A stretch of 64,000 nt of DNA. Source: Thermus sp. LT1-2-5. GTDB lineage: Bacteria > Deinococcota > Deinococci > Deinococcales > Thermaceae. The position numbers were made by a program, and so were the translations under genes. The stretch is taken from assembly GCF_040363165.1 (NCBI RefSeq), contig NZ_BSRG01000004.1:145582-209581 (forward strand). Direction: 5' to 3'. This document shows, piece by piece, positions 43,404 to 52,790 of the stretch. The notes under the pieces were generated by a model that had not been told where the DNA came from, made no database searches, and saw only the letters and a program-made list of their open reading frames with translations. Positions within the stretch are counted from its first letter, which is position 1. The number at the start of each line of letters is the position of its first letter.

Positions 43404-43721
43404 CTAGAAGAGCTTGCCCAGCATCTGGCCCACGCCCCCGAGCTCCCGGGCCATCTCCTTCTCGGAAAGCTCCTGGGCCTTCTTCTGGGCGTCTTGGATG
43501 GCCACCAAGAGGAGGTCTTCCAGGGCCTCGAGGTCGTCCTGGAAGGTGCTAAGCACCTCGGGCTTGAGGCGCACGGCGAGGATCTTGCCGTGCCCGTTGG
43601 CCTCCACCTCCACCAGTCCCTGGGCCGTGCCCACCACGGTCATGCCCTCTAGGCGTTCTTGGATCTCCGCCGCCTTCTTCTGGGCCTTTTGCGCTTCCTT
43701 CAGGAGCTTCTGTAGGTTCAT
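43404..43721 (-). CDS. ybaB: YbaB/EbfC-family nucleoid-associated protein
   Basis: A 105-residue protein starting MNLQKLLKEAQKAQKKAAEIQERLEGMTVVGTA with the classical YbaB helical start and EVEANGHGKILAVRLKPEVL core. It forms DNA-binding dimers and is nearly always next to recR. The ATG 43721 is preceded by GGGAGGGACG; longer frames extend into the hemB promoter and are rejected. Confidence 0.95.
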   Translation of the reverse strand: MNLQKLLKEAQKAQKKAAEIQERLEGMTVVGTAQGLVEVEANGHGKILAVRLKPEVLSTFQDDLEALEDLLLVAIQDAQKKAQELSEKEMARELGGVGQMLGKLF

Positions 43722-43738
43722 CGTCCCTCCCCTATGAG

Positions 43739-43744
43739 TATAGT
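43739..43744 (+). promoter_or_regulatory. -10 of leaderless hemB promoter
   Basis: TATAGT lies seven bases before ATG 43752. No good -35 is visible at 16-18 bases. It decides the hemB start against an ATG 18 bases upstream that lies within the promoter itself. Confidence 0.55.
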
Positions 43745-43751
43745 GGAAGGC

Positions 43752-44732
43752 ATGGAGCGCCCAAGAAGGCTGCGTTCGCCCCTTTTGCGCCCCCTGGTGG
43801 CCGAGGTGGAGCTTTCCCCCCGCCACCTCATCCTCCCTCTCTTCGTGAAGGCGGAAGGGGAGCGGGAGGAGATCGCCTCCATGCCTGGGGTCCACCGCCA
43901 CCCCCTAACGGACCTTCCCCGCCTGGGAGAGGAGGCCCTGAAGGCGGGGCTTGGCGGGGTCATCCTCTTCGGGGTTTTGCCCGAGGGAGAAAAGGACCCG
44001 TTAGGCCACGGGGCCTACGCCGAGGAGGGCGTGGTGCAACGGGCCATCCGCCTCCTTAAGCGGGAGTTCCCCGAGCTTTTGGTCATCGCCGACACCTGCC
44101 TGTGCGAGTACACCAGCCACGGCCACTGCGGGGTGGTGCGGGAAGGGCCCTTGGGGTTCTACGTGGACAACGACGCCACCCTGGAGCTTCTGGCCAAGAC
44201 CGCCCTTTCCCAGGCCCAGGCCGGGGCCGATGTGGTGGCCCCAAGCGCCATGATGGACGGCCAGGTGCGGGCTATCCGGGAGGCGCTGGACCGGGGAGGG
44301 TTTGCCCACGTGCCCATCCTCTCCTATGCGGTGAAGTACGCCTCCGCCTTCTACGGGCCCTTCCGGGACGCCGCGGCCAGCGCCCCCCAGTTCGGCGACC
44401 GCTCGGGCTACCAGATGGACCCGAGGGCGGGGCTTTGGGACGCCCTGCGGGAGGCGGACCTGGACGACCGGGAAGGGGCGGACCTCCTCATGGTGAAGCC
44501 CGCTTTGCCCTACCTGGACGTCCTGGCCGCCCTCAAGGGGCGCTTCCCCAAGCCCCTTTTCGCCTACCACGTGTCCGGGGAGTACGCCATGCTAAAGGCC
44601 GCCGCCCTCAAGGGGTTTTTGGACGAGCGGCGGGCGGTGTTGGAAACCCTATACGCCATCCGCCGGGCCGGGGCCCAGGGCATCCTCACCTACTACGCCC
44701 TCGAGGCGGCCCGTTGGCTCCAGGAGGGCTAA
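43752..44732 (+). CDS. hemB: Delta-aminolevulinic acid dehydratase (porphobilinogen synthase)
   Basis: HemB joins two aminolevulinate molecules to porphobilinogen in heme and corrin synthesis. The 326-residue protein has the metal-site cluster DTCLCEYTSHGHC near 115-127 (three Cys, zinc type), the two active lysines in SYAVKYAS and LLMVKPALPYLD, and YHVSGEYAMLKAAA. It supports the B12-dependent reductase indirectly. The stop shares bases with the convergent VOC gene (CTAA). Confidence 0.96.
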   Translation: MERPRRLRSPLLRPLVAEVELSPRHLILPLFVKAEGEREEIASMPGVHRHPLTDLPRLGEEALKAGLGGVILFGVLPEGEKDPLGHGAYAEEGVVQRAIRLLKREFPELLVIADTCLCEYTSHGHCGVVREGPLGFYVDNDATLELLAKTALSQAQAGADVVAPSAMMDGQVRAIREALDRGGFAHVPILSYAVKYASAFYGPFRDAAASAPQFGDRSGYQMDPRAGLWDALREADLDDREGADLLMVKPALPYLDVLAALKGRFPKPLFAYHVSGEYAMLKAAALKGFLDERRAVLETLYAIRRAGAQGILTYYALEAARWLQEG

Positions 44733-45106
44733 AGGCCCCAGATCTTCGCCGGGGCCAGCTCCACCAGGTTGCCCTCGGGGTCGCGGGTGTAAAGGCTTTT
44801 CCCCTTGGGCCACTCCGCCCACCAAACGGGGTAGCCCGCCGCCCTTAGGCGCCCTTCCCAAAGGGGCAGGTCCTCCTCCTCCACCCGGAAGGCCACGTGG
44901 ACGCTCCCCCGGGCCCCGTGGGGGGGAAGGGCGGGGTCCTTTTCCGTTTCCTCGGGGTTGAAGACTAAGAACACCCCCCGCCCGGCCCGGAAGAAGGCGT
45001 GGCGGGGGGGCTTGAACTGGAAGCAGGGGAGGCCCAAAACCCCCTCGTAGAAGGCCCGCGCCCTTTCCAGGTCCTTGGCGTAGACGGCGGTTTCCAGGAC
45101 GTCCAC
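44729..45106 (-). CDS. VOC/glyoxalase-family protein
   Basis: A 125-residue single VOC domain: LETAVYAKDLERARAFYEGVLGL, then GSVHVAFRVEEEDLPLWEGRL and LYTRDPEGNLVELAPAKIWG, with a His and terminal Glu as likely metal ligands. The family includes glyoxalases, dioxygenases and fosfomycin-resistance enzymes; substrate unknown. The GTG start shares one base with the GYD gene stop (TAGTG). Confidence 0.88.
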   Translation of the reverse strand: MDVLETAVYAKDLERARAFYEGVLGLPCFQFKPPRHAFFRAGRGVFLVFNPEETEKDPALPPHGARGSVHVAFRVEEEDLPLWEGRLRAAGYPVWWAEWPKGKSLYTRDPEGNLVELAPAKIWGL

Positions 45107-45393
45107 TACTTGAGCCGGGCGATGAGTTCCGCCACGGGGATGGCTTCGAGGGTGATGGTCTTCACGCTTCCCCTCGAGGCCAGGTGCAGCATGGCCCGGG
45201 CCACGCTGGCGGCGTCCTCTGCCTCCACGATGTTCACGAAATCGTAAGGCCCCAAGACCGCATACTGGGCCACCACCTTCACCCCGAAGTCCCGCTCCAG
45301 CTCCTGGTTCACCTCCTTGATGCGCTCCGGGTTTTTCACTAGGGTTTCCGCGCCGTCGTCGGTCAGGGTGCTCAGCACGATAAAGGTGGGCAT
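45106..45393 (-). CDS. GYD-domain protein
   Basis: The 95-residue product reads MPTFIVLSTLTDDGAETLVKNPERI, has GPYDFVNIVEAED in place of the usual GxYD motif, and SVKTITLEAIPVAEL near the end. GYD-domain proteins are small, ferredoxin-fold-like and uncharacterised. AAGGAGG precedes the ATG, with TAAACT about 20 bases upstream as a possible -10. Confidence 0.85.
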   Translation of the reverse strand: MPTFIVLSTLTDDGAETLVKNPERIKEVNQELERDFGVKVVAQYAVLGPYDFVNIVEAEDAASVARAMLHLASRGSVKTITLEAIPVAELIARLK

Positions 45394-45453
45394 GGCTGTC
45401 CTCCTTGCCCCCAGTTTAGCCCGATTTCGCTTCCCGCTCTAGCTCAAAGCGCC

Positions 45454-46965
45454 TCACTCCCACTCTATGGTGGCCGGGGGCTTGGAGGTGATGTCGTAGA
45501 CCACCCGGCCCACCTCGGGTACCCGGCGGGGGATGCGCCGGGCCACCTCGTCCAGAAACTCCAGGGGCAGCCGGGCCCAGTCTGCGGTCATGAAGTCCTC
45601 CGTGGTCACTGCCCGGAGGGCCAGGACATAGCCGTACCGCCGCTCGTCCCCCGCCACCCCCACGCTCCGCAAGGGGGTGAGGACCGCCAGGGCCTGGGCC
45701 ACCTTATCGTAAAGCTCCCACTCCTTGAGGAGGCTTGTGAAGAGGTCGTCCGCCTGCCGCAGGATCTCCAGGCGCTCCTCCGTCACCTCCCCCAGGATGC
45801 GCACCGCAAGCCCCGGCCCCGGGAAGGGGTGGCGCAGGCGGATGGGGTCGGGCAGGCCCAGGAGGAGGGCCAGCTCCCGCACCTCGTCCTTGAAGAGGAG
45901 GCGGAAGGGCTCCAAGAGGGTAAACTCCAGGTCCTCAGGGAGCCCGCCCACGTTATGGTGGCTTTTGATCTTGGCGGCCCCGTGCCCCCCCGCCGACTCG
46001 ATGACGTCGGGGTAGAGGGTGCCTTGGGCCAGGAAGCGGAAGGGCCCTTGGGTCCGCGCCACCTCCGAGAAGACCGCCACGAACTCCCGCCCGATGACCT
46101 TGCGCTTCTCCTCGGGGTCCTCCACGCCCTTGAGGGCCTGAAGAAAGCGCTCCTTGGCGTCCACCACCAGGAGGTTGACCCCAAGGGCCCTTAGAGCCCC
46201 CTCCACCTCCTCCCGCTCCCCCAGGCGCAGGAGCCCGTGGTCCACGAAGACCGCCAGGTGGTCCACCCCCGCCCTGGCCAGGAGGAGGGCCAGGGTGCTG
46301 GAGTCCACCCCCCCGGAAACCGCCAGGAGGACCCGCTCCCCGCCCACCCGCTCCCGCACCTCCCGGAGAAGGGTTTCCAGCATGTGCTCCGGGGTCCAGT
46401 CCCGGGGCACGCCCGCTATCTCCAAAAAGTTTTCTAAAATCTGCATCCCCTTGGGGGTGTGGGCCACCTCGGGGTGGAACTGCACGGCGAAGGTCTTCCC
46501 GTCTTCGGCCTCCATGGCCGCCACGGGGTTGTCCTCGGTGGCGCCGGAAACCCGCCAGCCGGGAGGAAGCTCGCTAACGGCGTCTTGGTGGCTCATCCAG
46601 ACCTGAACCTCCCCGGAAAGCCCCCGGAAGAGGGGGCCTTGGTAGCGGGTGAGGAGGGCCTTGCCGTACTCGGCCCGGCCGGAACGCTCCACCTTGCCCC
46701 CGAGCTCCTGGGCCAAAAGCTGCATCCCGTAGCAGATCCCCAGGGTGGGAAGGCCGAGCCCAAAAAGCCGGGGGTCGGGGCGGGGGGCGTCGGGGTCGAA
46801 GACGCTCTTGGGCCCCCCGGAGAGGATGAGGGCCTGGGGCTTGTGTTTGAGGATCTCCTCGAGGGGAGCGGTGCCCGGGAGGATGAGGGAGAAGGCCCGG
46901 AGTTCCCGTAGCCTCCGGGCGATAAGCCTTGTGTACTGGGAGCCGAAGTCCAGGACCAGGACCAT
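45454..46965 (-). CDS. guaA: GMP synthase (glutamine-hydrolysing)
   Basis: GuaA aminates XMP to GMP. The 503-residue protein has a class I amidotransferase (nucleophile Cys in [10 protein letters not shown] near 77, His/Glu in VQFHPEV), the PP-loop AVSGGVDSS near 216-224 and a C-terminal dimerisation domain ending [14 protein letters not shown] (minus, 46978-46973) lies seven bases before the ATG, giving a leaderless start. The gene is monocistronic. Confidence 0.97.
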   Translation of the reverse strand: MVLVLDFGSQYTRLIARRLRELRAFSLILPGTAPLEEILKHKPQALILSGGPKSVFDPDAPRPDPRLFGLGLPTLGICYGMQLLAQELGGKVERSGRAEYGKALLTRYQGPLFRGLSGEVQVWMSHQDAVSELPPGWRVSGATEDNPVAAMEAEDGKTFAVQFHPEVAHTPKGMQILENFLEIAGVPRDWTPEHMLETLLREVRERVGGERVLLAVSGGVDSSTLALLLARAGVDHLAVFVDHGLLRLGEREEVEGALRALGVNLLVVDAKERFLQALKGVEDPEEKRKVIGREFVAVFSEVARTQGPFRFLAQGTLYPDVIESAGGHGAAKIKSHHNVGGLPEDLEFTLLEPFRLLFKDEVRELALLLGLPDPIRLRHPFPGPGLAVRILGEVTEERLEILRQADDLFTSLLKEWELYDKVAQALAVLTPLRSVGVAGDERRYGYVLALRAVTTEDFMTADWARLPLEFLDEVARRIPRRVPEVGRVVYDITSKPPATIEWE

Positions 46966-47000
46966 GGGCTAAAGTTTACCCTTTGGTGTGTAATGAAGGC

Positions 47001-47468
47001 ATGGCCGAGGTGGAAAGCTTCGCCCTGGACCACACCAAGGTCCAGGCCCCTTACGTGCGCCTAGCCGGCAGGAAGCCTGTGGGAAAGGGATGGGTGGAAA
47101 AGTACGACCTGCGCCTGGCCCAGCCCAACCGGGAGGCCATTCCCACCGCTGCCTTGCACACCCTCGAGCACCTTTTGGCTGGGTACCTCCGGGACCACTT
47201 GGAAGGGGTCATTGACCTTTCCCCCATGGGTTGCCGCACGGGATTTTACCTGGTGGTGGAAGGCCCCGTGGAGGAGGAGCGGGTCTTGGTGGCCTTGGAA
47301 AGGGCGTTGCGGGACGTTTTGCTCCACCAGGGGCCCATTCCTGGGGCGAGCTTTAAGGAGTGCGGCAACTACCGGGACCACCACCTGGAAGGGGCTAAGG
47401 CCTGGGCGGAAAAGGCGCTTAGGGCGGGGCTTCGGGTGCAGCCCACCATCCCCTTGGAGGGCCGGTGA
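47001..47468 (+). CDS. luxS: S-ribosylhomocysteine lyase
   Basis: LuxS cleaves S-ribosylhomocysteine to homocysteine and DPD, the AI-2 precursor. The 155-residue protein has the metal ligands HTLEH near 55-59 and a Cys in FKECGNYRDH near 120-129. Start is ATG 47001 (AEVESFALDHTKVQAPYVRL); a longer frame reaches into guaA's promoter. It forms a two-gene operon with the SAH nucleosidase gene, overlapping by GTGA. Confidence 0.96.
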   Translation: MAEVESFALDHTKVQAPYVRLAGRKPVGKGWVEKYDLRLAQPNREAIPTAALHTLEHLLAGYLRDHLEGVIDLSPMGCRTGFYLVVEGPVEEERVLVALERALRDVLLHQGPIPGASFKECGNYRDHHLEGAKAWAEKALRAGLRVQPTIPLEGR

Positions 47469-48127
47469 TCGCCTTTTTCGCCGCTGAGCCCGAGGAGGCG
47501 GGGGCTATCCGGGAAGCCCTCGGGGCGGAAGCCCCCCTGGATGCCCCTTTTCCCCTTTACCGGGGCGCGGGCGTTTTGGTGGCGGAAACGGGGGTGGGCA
47601 AGGTGGCGGCGGCCATGGCCGTGGCCCACGTCCTCACCCGCTTTGCCCCCAAGGAGAGCTTCTTCCTGGGGGTGGCCGGGGCCTTGGACCCTTCCTTGCG
47701 GGCCCTTGACCTCCTCCTGGCCGAGAAGGCGGTGCAGTGGGACGTGGACCTCACCCCCTTTGGCCGCCTCCCTGGGGAGACCGCCTTGGGGGTGCGCTTT
47801 TTCCCCTCGGACCCCAAGCTCCTGGAGAGGGTGGAACGGGCCGCCTTGGCCCTGGGCGTTCCCCATAAGCGAGGGGTGGTGGCCACGGGGGACCGCTTTA
47901 TGGCGGAACGGAAGGAGGCGGAAAGGCTTCGCGCCCTCCACGGGGCCCATGCCGTCGAGATGGAGGGGGCGGCGGCCCTCATGGTGGCCTACTGCTTCCG
48001 CCACCCCATGGCCCTGGTGCGGATGGTGACGGACGGGGCGGGGGAAGGGGCGGAAGGGGACTTCCAGGCCTTTTTGCGGGAGGCCTCGAGGCGGCTCGGC
48101 CTCCTGGCCCGGGCCCTCGTATACTAA
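47465..48127 (+). CDS. mtnN: MTA/SAH nucleosidase
   Basis: A 220-residue PNP/UDP-family nucleosidase: FFAAEPEEAGAIREALG at the start (catalytic Glu region), GVAGALDP, VEMEGAAALMVAY and RMVTDGAGEG with the proton-donor Asp. Futalosine hydrolase (MqnB) is a close alternative within the same family. The overlap with luxS argues for SAH cleavage to S-ribosylhomocysteine, the LuxS substrate. Starts at GTG 47465. Confidence 0.82.
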   Translation: MIAFFAAEPEEAGAIREALGAEAPLDAPFPLYRGAGVLVAETGVGKVAAAMAVAHVLTRFAPKESFFLGVAGALDPSLRALDLLLAEKAVQWDVDLTPFGRLPGETALGVRFFPSDPKLLERVERAALALGVPHKRGVVATGDRFMAERKEAERLRALHGAHAVEMEGAAALMVAYCFRHPMALVRMVTDGAGEGAEGDFQAFLREASRRLGLLARALVY

Positions 48128-48142
48128 AAAGGAGGGGTCCCG

Positions 48143-49066
48143 ATGCAAATCCGCCTCTTCACGGGAAACGCCCATCCGGGCTTGGCCCAAAGGATCGCCG
48201 AGGCCTTAGGGGTGCCCCTGGGCAAGGCCCTGGTGGACCGCTTCCCCGACGGGGAGATCCGGGTGCGGCTTTTGGAAAGCGTCCGAGGGGACGATGTCTA
48301 CCTCATCCAACCCACCTGCCCCCCGGTGAACGAGCACCTCATGGAACTCCTCCTGTTGGCGGACGCCGCAAGGCGGAGCTCCGCCGGGCGCATTAACGCC
48401 GTCCTCCCTTACTTCGGCTACGCCCGCCAGGACAAGCAGACCGAAGGCCGGGAGCCCGTGAGCGCCAAGCTGGTGGCAGGGCTTTTGGAACGGGTAGGGG
48501 TCCACCGGGTCATCGCCATAGACCTCCACGCCCCCCAGATCCAGGGCTTCTTTGACATTCCCGTGGACCACCTCTCCGCCGTCCGCCTTTTCGCCCGCTA
48601 CCTTCAGGAAAAGGGCTATGCGGAAAACGCCGTGGTGGTTTCCCCCGACGCCGGCCGGGCGGAGGAGGCCAGGCGGCTTGCCGAGCGGCTAAGCCTCCCC
48701 TTCGCCATGCTGGCCAAGCGCCGCCACGGGCCCAAGGAAACCTCGGTGACCTACGTGATCGGGGACGTGGAGGGGAAAAGGCCCCTCCTCATTGACGATA
48801 TCGTTTCCACCGGTGGAACCATTCGGCGGGGGGTGGAGGCCCTGTTGCAGGCAGGGGCCCTGCCCGAGGTGGTGGTTTTGGCCACCCACCCCGTTCTGGT
48901 GGGGGAGGCGCGGGAGAACCTGGCCCACCCCGCCATCCGGGAGGTGGTCTTCACCGACACCATCCCCCTGAAAGACGGCGGCTACACCGTGCTTTCCACC
49001 GCCGAGCTCCTCGCCCAGGCCATCCGCCACGTGCACACCAACCAGTCGGTGAGCGCCCTCATCTAG
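48143..49066 (+). CDS. prs: Ribose-phosphate pyrophosphokinase
   Basis: Prs makes PRPP from ribose 5-phosphate and ATP, feeding the phosphoribosyltransferases, trpF pathway and guaA. The 307-residue protein has YFGYARQDKQTEGREPVSAKLVAGLL near 93-118 and the PRPP loop LIDDIVSTGGT near 212-222. AAGGAGGGG lies upstream of the ATG; TATACT at 48120-48125 is a possible -10, overlapping the end of the preceding gene. Confidence 0.97.
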   Translation: MQIRLFTGNAHPGLAQRIAEALGVPLGKALVDRFPDGEIRVRLLESVRGDDVYLIQPTCPPVNEHLMELLLLADAARRSSAGRINAVLPYFGYARQDKQTEGREPVSAKLVAGLLERVGVHRVIAIDLHAPQIQGFFDIPVDHLSAVRLFARYLQEKGYAENAVVVSPDAGRAEEARRLAERLSLPFAMLAKRRHGPKETSVTYVIGDVEGKRPLLIDDIVSTGGTIRRGVEALLQAGALPEVVVLATHPVLVGEARENLAHPAIREVVFTDTIPLKDGGYTVLSTAELLAQAIRHVHTNQSVSALI

Positions 49067-49102
49067 GGCGAGGGCGGGGGATATGGTAAGCTTTTCTTTG
49101 TG

Positions 49103-49119
49103 TGCCCCTCGGGGGGGCA
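49103..49119 (+). promoter_or_regulatory. Hairpin in the rplY leader
   Basis: TGCCCC and GGGGCA form a 6-base stem with loop TCGGG, about 20 bases before the rplY start. It could stabilise the mRNA or take part in translational feedback by L25, which is speculative. Confidence 0.4.
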
Positions 49120-49139
49120 GGGTTTCACAAGGAGGAGTC

Positions 49140-49760
49140 ATGGAGTACCGCCTGAAGGCCTATTACCGGGAGGGGGAGAAGCCCGCCGCTCTAAGGCGGG
49201 CGGGGAAGCTCCCCGGGGTCATGTACAACAAGAGCCTGAACCAGAAGGTTTACGTGGAGCTGGGGGAGTTTGACAAGGTCTTCCGCCAAGCCTCCATCCA
49301 CCACGTGATCGTCCTGGAACTTCCTGACGGCAAGGAGCTCCCCACCTTGGTGCGCCAGGTGAACCTGGACAAGCGCCGGCGCCGGCCGGAGCACGTGGAC
49401 TTTTACGTCCTTTCCGACGAGCCCGTGGAAATGTACGTGCCCCTGCGCTTCGTGGGCACGCCCCAAGGGGTGCGGGAAGGTGGGGTGCTCCAGGAGATCC
49501 ACCGGGATATCCTGGTGCGGGTTTCCCCCCGCAACATCCCCGAGTACATCGAGGTGGACGTTTCCGGCCTCGGCATCGGGGATAGCCTCCACGCCGCTGA
49601 CCTGAAGCTCCCCGAGGGGGTAAGGCTCGCCATCTCCCCCGAGGAGACCATCGCTGCGGTGGTGCCCCCGGAGGATGTGGAGCGCCTAGCGGCCGAAACG
49701 GCGGAGGCTCCCGCCGAGCCTGAGGTGATCAAGAAGGGCAAGAAGGAGGAGGAGGCTTAG
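49140..49760 (+). CDS. rplY: Ribosomal protein L25 (TL5/CTC type)
   Basis: L25 binds 5S rRNA in the 50S subunit. The 206-residue form has the N-terminal 5S-binding domain (EYRLKAYYREGEKPAALRRAGKLPGVMYNK) and the long C-terminal domain typical of Thermus TL5 and the stress protein CTC, ending in a charged KKGKKEEEA tail. ATG 49140 has AAGGAGGAG directly upstream. prs and pth flank it, the usual prs-rplY-pth arrangement. Confidence 0.97.
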   Translation: MEYRLKAYYREGEKPAALRRAGKLPGVMYNKSLNQKVYVELGEFDKVFRQASIHHVIVLELPDGKELPTLVRQVNLDKRRRRPEHVDFYVLSDEPVEMYVPLRFVGTPQGVREGGVLQEIHRDILVRVSPRNIPEYIEVDVSGLGIGDSLHAADLKLPEGVRLAISPEETIAAVVPPEDVERLAAETAEAPAEPEVIKKGKKEEEA

Positions 49761-49763
49761 CCT

Positions 49764-49807
49764 CCCCCCGCTGGGGCGCGGGGGGCCTGGGCTCCCCGCT
49801 TTCTTTT
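49764..49807 (+). terminator. Possible terminator between rplY and pth
   Basis: CCCCCCGC (49764-49771) and GCGGGGGG (49778-49785) form an 8-base stem with a 6-base loop. A T-rich stretch (CTTTCTTTT) follows 13 bases later rather than immediately, so efficiency is doubtful. Confidence 0.45.
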
Positions 49808-49813
49808 GGGGCC

Positions 49814-50380
49814 ATGTTCTTGGTGGTGGGGCAGGGCAACCCGGGGGAGCGCTATGCCCCTACCCGGCACAATGTGGGCTTCATGGTCTTGGACCGGCTG
49901 GGCCTTTCCTTTCGCAAGAAGGGGGAGGCGCTTTTGGCCGAGGCGGAGGTGGGGGGGCAAAGGGGCTTTTTCCTGAAACCCCTCACCTACTACAACCTCA
50001 CGGGCCAGGCGGTGGCCCCCCTGGCCCGCTTCTACAAGATCCCTCCCGAGCGCATTCTGGTGGTGCACGACGAGATGGACCTTCCCTTGGGCCGCCTGCG
50101 CCTTAAGGCGGGGGGGAGTCCTGCGGGAAACCGGGGGGTGGCTTCCATCGCCGAGGCCTTGGGCACCCTGGCTTTCCACCGCTTGCGCATCGGGATCGGC
50201 AAGCCTCCCACCCGGGAGCTGGGGGCGGCTTATGTGCTTTCTCCCTTCGCTCCCGAGGAGCTTCCCCTTTTGGAACGGGTGCTGGAGGTGGCCAAGGAGG
50301 CGGTGCTCTGCTGGGCGGAGCGGGGGCTTATCCCTTGCGCCGACCGCTATAACGGCCTGAACCTGCGGGAAAACCGCTAA
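49814..50380 (+). CDS. pth: Peptidyl-tRNA hydrolase
   Basis: Pth recycles tRNA from prematurely released peptidyl-tRNA. The 188-residue protein has the catalytic His in RHNVGFMVLD near 18-27, NLTGQAV near 55, and HDEMDLPLGRLRLKAGGSPAGNRG with the Asp and the substrate loop. It follows rplY by 53 bases holding a hairpin. Confidence 0.95.
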   Translation: MFLVVGQGNPGERYAPTRHNVGFMVLDRLGLSFRKKGEALLAEAEVGGQRGFFLKPLTYYNLTGQAVAPLARFYKIPPERILVVHDEMDLPLGRLRLKAGGSPAGNRGVASIAEALGTLAFHRLRIGIGKPPTRELGAAYVLSPFAPEELPLLERVLEVAKEAVLCWAERGLIPCADRYNGLNLRENR

Positions 50381-51358
<978 letters not shown>

Positions 51359-51631
51359 GTGGCTGCTCCCTTTCCGGTAAGCGGGGGACAAAGGAAAGGG
51401 GCTTTAGTGGATGTTGGGGAGCGGCTGGGCCTAAAGGGGCGGCGGGTTCTTTTGCTGCACCACGATGACCTGGGGTTGACCCACGTCCAGAACGCCGCCT
51501 TTTTCGCTTTGGGTTTGCCCACGGGCAGCGTCATGGTACCGGGGGCCTGGGCGTCCCAGGTGCGGGGGGTGGACCTGGGGAAGGTGGAGCCAGCGGGGGG
51601 GCGGTTTCTCCTTCGGGAGTGGATGGCTTAG
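51359..51631 (+). pseudogene. Fragment of a ChbG/YdjC-family carbohydrate deacetylase
   Basis: A 90-codon open frame follows ddl. Its middle, RVLLLHHDDLGLTHVQNAAFFALGLPTGSVMVPGAWASQV, resembles the metal-binding N-terminus of ChbG/YdjC deacetylases (normally about 250-300 residues with HADD near the start). After about 60 recognisable residues similarity is lost, so most of the gene is gone. The first 30 codons may be chance. Confidence 0.65.
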
Positions 51632-51656
51632 GTAGTTTTGTGGGCGCATTGGTGCC

Positions 51657-51744
51657 TTGGACTATAGTTGGACTAGTAGGAAGATGGAGGGGTGCGGCGG
51701 CTTGGCCCCTACCGCTTCCAGTGGGGTGAGGAGGTCTTGGACTA
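51657..51744 (+). repeat. Three TTGGACTA copies before galT
   Basis: TTGGACTA occurs at 51657-51664 and 51668-51675 (11 bases apart) and at 51737-51744, ending on the A of the galT ATG. TATAGT at 51663-51668 between the first two could be a -10. The arrangement suggests a regulator site or duplicated promoter DNA. Confidence 0.5.
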
Positions 51745-52790
51745 TGCGTTCCTTCTATAGGCGCCACCACCGGAAACGGGACGGCCGGGAGCTCATCCTC
51801 TACGGCCTTGCCCCTTGGGAAGAGGCCCCTTTGCCAGAAGGGGAGGAGGCTCTGGAGCCTGCTCCCCACCTCCGCTACCATCCCTTGCGGAAGGAGTGGG
51901 TGGTCTACGCCGCCCACCGCCAGGAGCGCACCTTCCTGCCCCCAAGGGAGCATTGCCCCTTGTGCCCAAGCCGAGAAGGGGCCTTTCCCACGGAAATCCC
52001 TTTTACCCGCTTCCAGGTGGCGGTCTTTGAAAACCGTTTCCCCGCCCTGGTCTCCGTTCCCCCGCCGCCCCCTTCCGGCCTTCCCGTGGCGGCGGAGGCT
52101 GCGAGGGGTCGGTGCGAGGTGGTGGTCTACACCCCTGCCCACACGGGAAGCCTGGCCACGCTAAGCGAGGAGGAGAGGCTTCTTTTGGCCTGGGTGTGGC
52201 GGGAGCGGTACCAGGCCCTCTATAGCCTCCCCGGGGTGCGCTTCGTCATGCCCTTCGAGAACCGGGGGGAGGCGGTGGGGGTGACCCTGCACCACCCCCA
52301 TGGGCAGATCTACGCCTATCCCTTCGTGCCGCCCCTTCTGGAGCGGGAAAGCCTGGCTTTCCGCGAGCGCCCTGTGCTCCAGGAGCTTTTTCCCCACCTC
52401 GAGGCCTACCGGGTGGACGAGGAGGAGGGCTTTTTGGCCTTTGTACCCCCCTTCGCCCGCTACCCTTACGAGGTCTGGGTGGCTCCCCGGGAGCGGCACC
52501 CGGGTCCTTGGACGTTCTCGGAGGAGGAGATGGCGGCCTTCGCCCGGCTTTTGGGCCGGGTGGTGGCCCGCTACGATGCCCTCTTCGGCGAGCCCTTCCC
52601 CTACGTGATGGCCTTCCACGCCGCACCCCTGGGGGAGGAGCGCACCTTTCACTTCCACGTGGAGTTCTACCCGCCAAAGCGCACAAAGGACAAGCTCAAG
52701 TTTCTGGCGGGAACGGAGCTTGGGGCGGGGACCTTCGTGGTGGACGCCCTGCCGGAGGAAACGGCGCGGCGGCTTAGGGAGGTGTTATGA
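51744..52790 (+). CDS. galT: Galactose-1-phosphate uridylyltransferase
   Basis: GalT exchanges UDP-glucose and galactose 1-phosphate in the Leloir pathway. It has the zinc pair CPLCP near 68-72, FENR, the catalytic HPHGQ in LHHPHGQIYAYP and HFHVEFYPP near the C-terminus. I chose ATG 51744 (MRSFYRRHHRKRDG, 348 residues), 9 bases after GAGGAGG; the frame is open further upstream without conserved-looking sequence. No galK or galE is adjacent. It is translationally coupled to glpK (ATGA). Confidence 0.92.
   Translation: MRSFYRRHHRKRDGRELILYGLAPWEEAPLPEGEEALEPAPHLRYHPLRKEWVVYAAHRQERTFLPPREHCPLCPSREGAFPTEIPFTRFQVAVFENRFPALVSVPPPPPSGLPVAAEAARGRCEVVVYTPAHTGSLATLSEEERLLLAWVWRERYQALYSLPGVRFVMPFENRGEAVGVTLHHPHGQIYAYPFVPPLLERESLAFRERPVLQELFPHLEAYRVDEEEGFLAFVPPFARYPYEVWVAPRERHPGPWTFSEEEMAAFARLLGRVVARYDALFGEPFPYVMAFHAAPLGEERTFHFHVEFYPPKRTKDKLKFLAGTELGAGTFVVDALPEETARRLREVL

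Noticed and set aside
46929..47000. N-terminal extension of LuxS
   Set aside because: It would cover the guaA promoter region and shows no LuxS similarity; the family start is at ATG 47001.
47465..48127. Futalosine hydrolase (menaquinone pathway)
   Set aside because: Same family and not excluded biochemically, but the overlap with luxS favours SAH/MTA nucleosidase.
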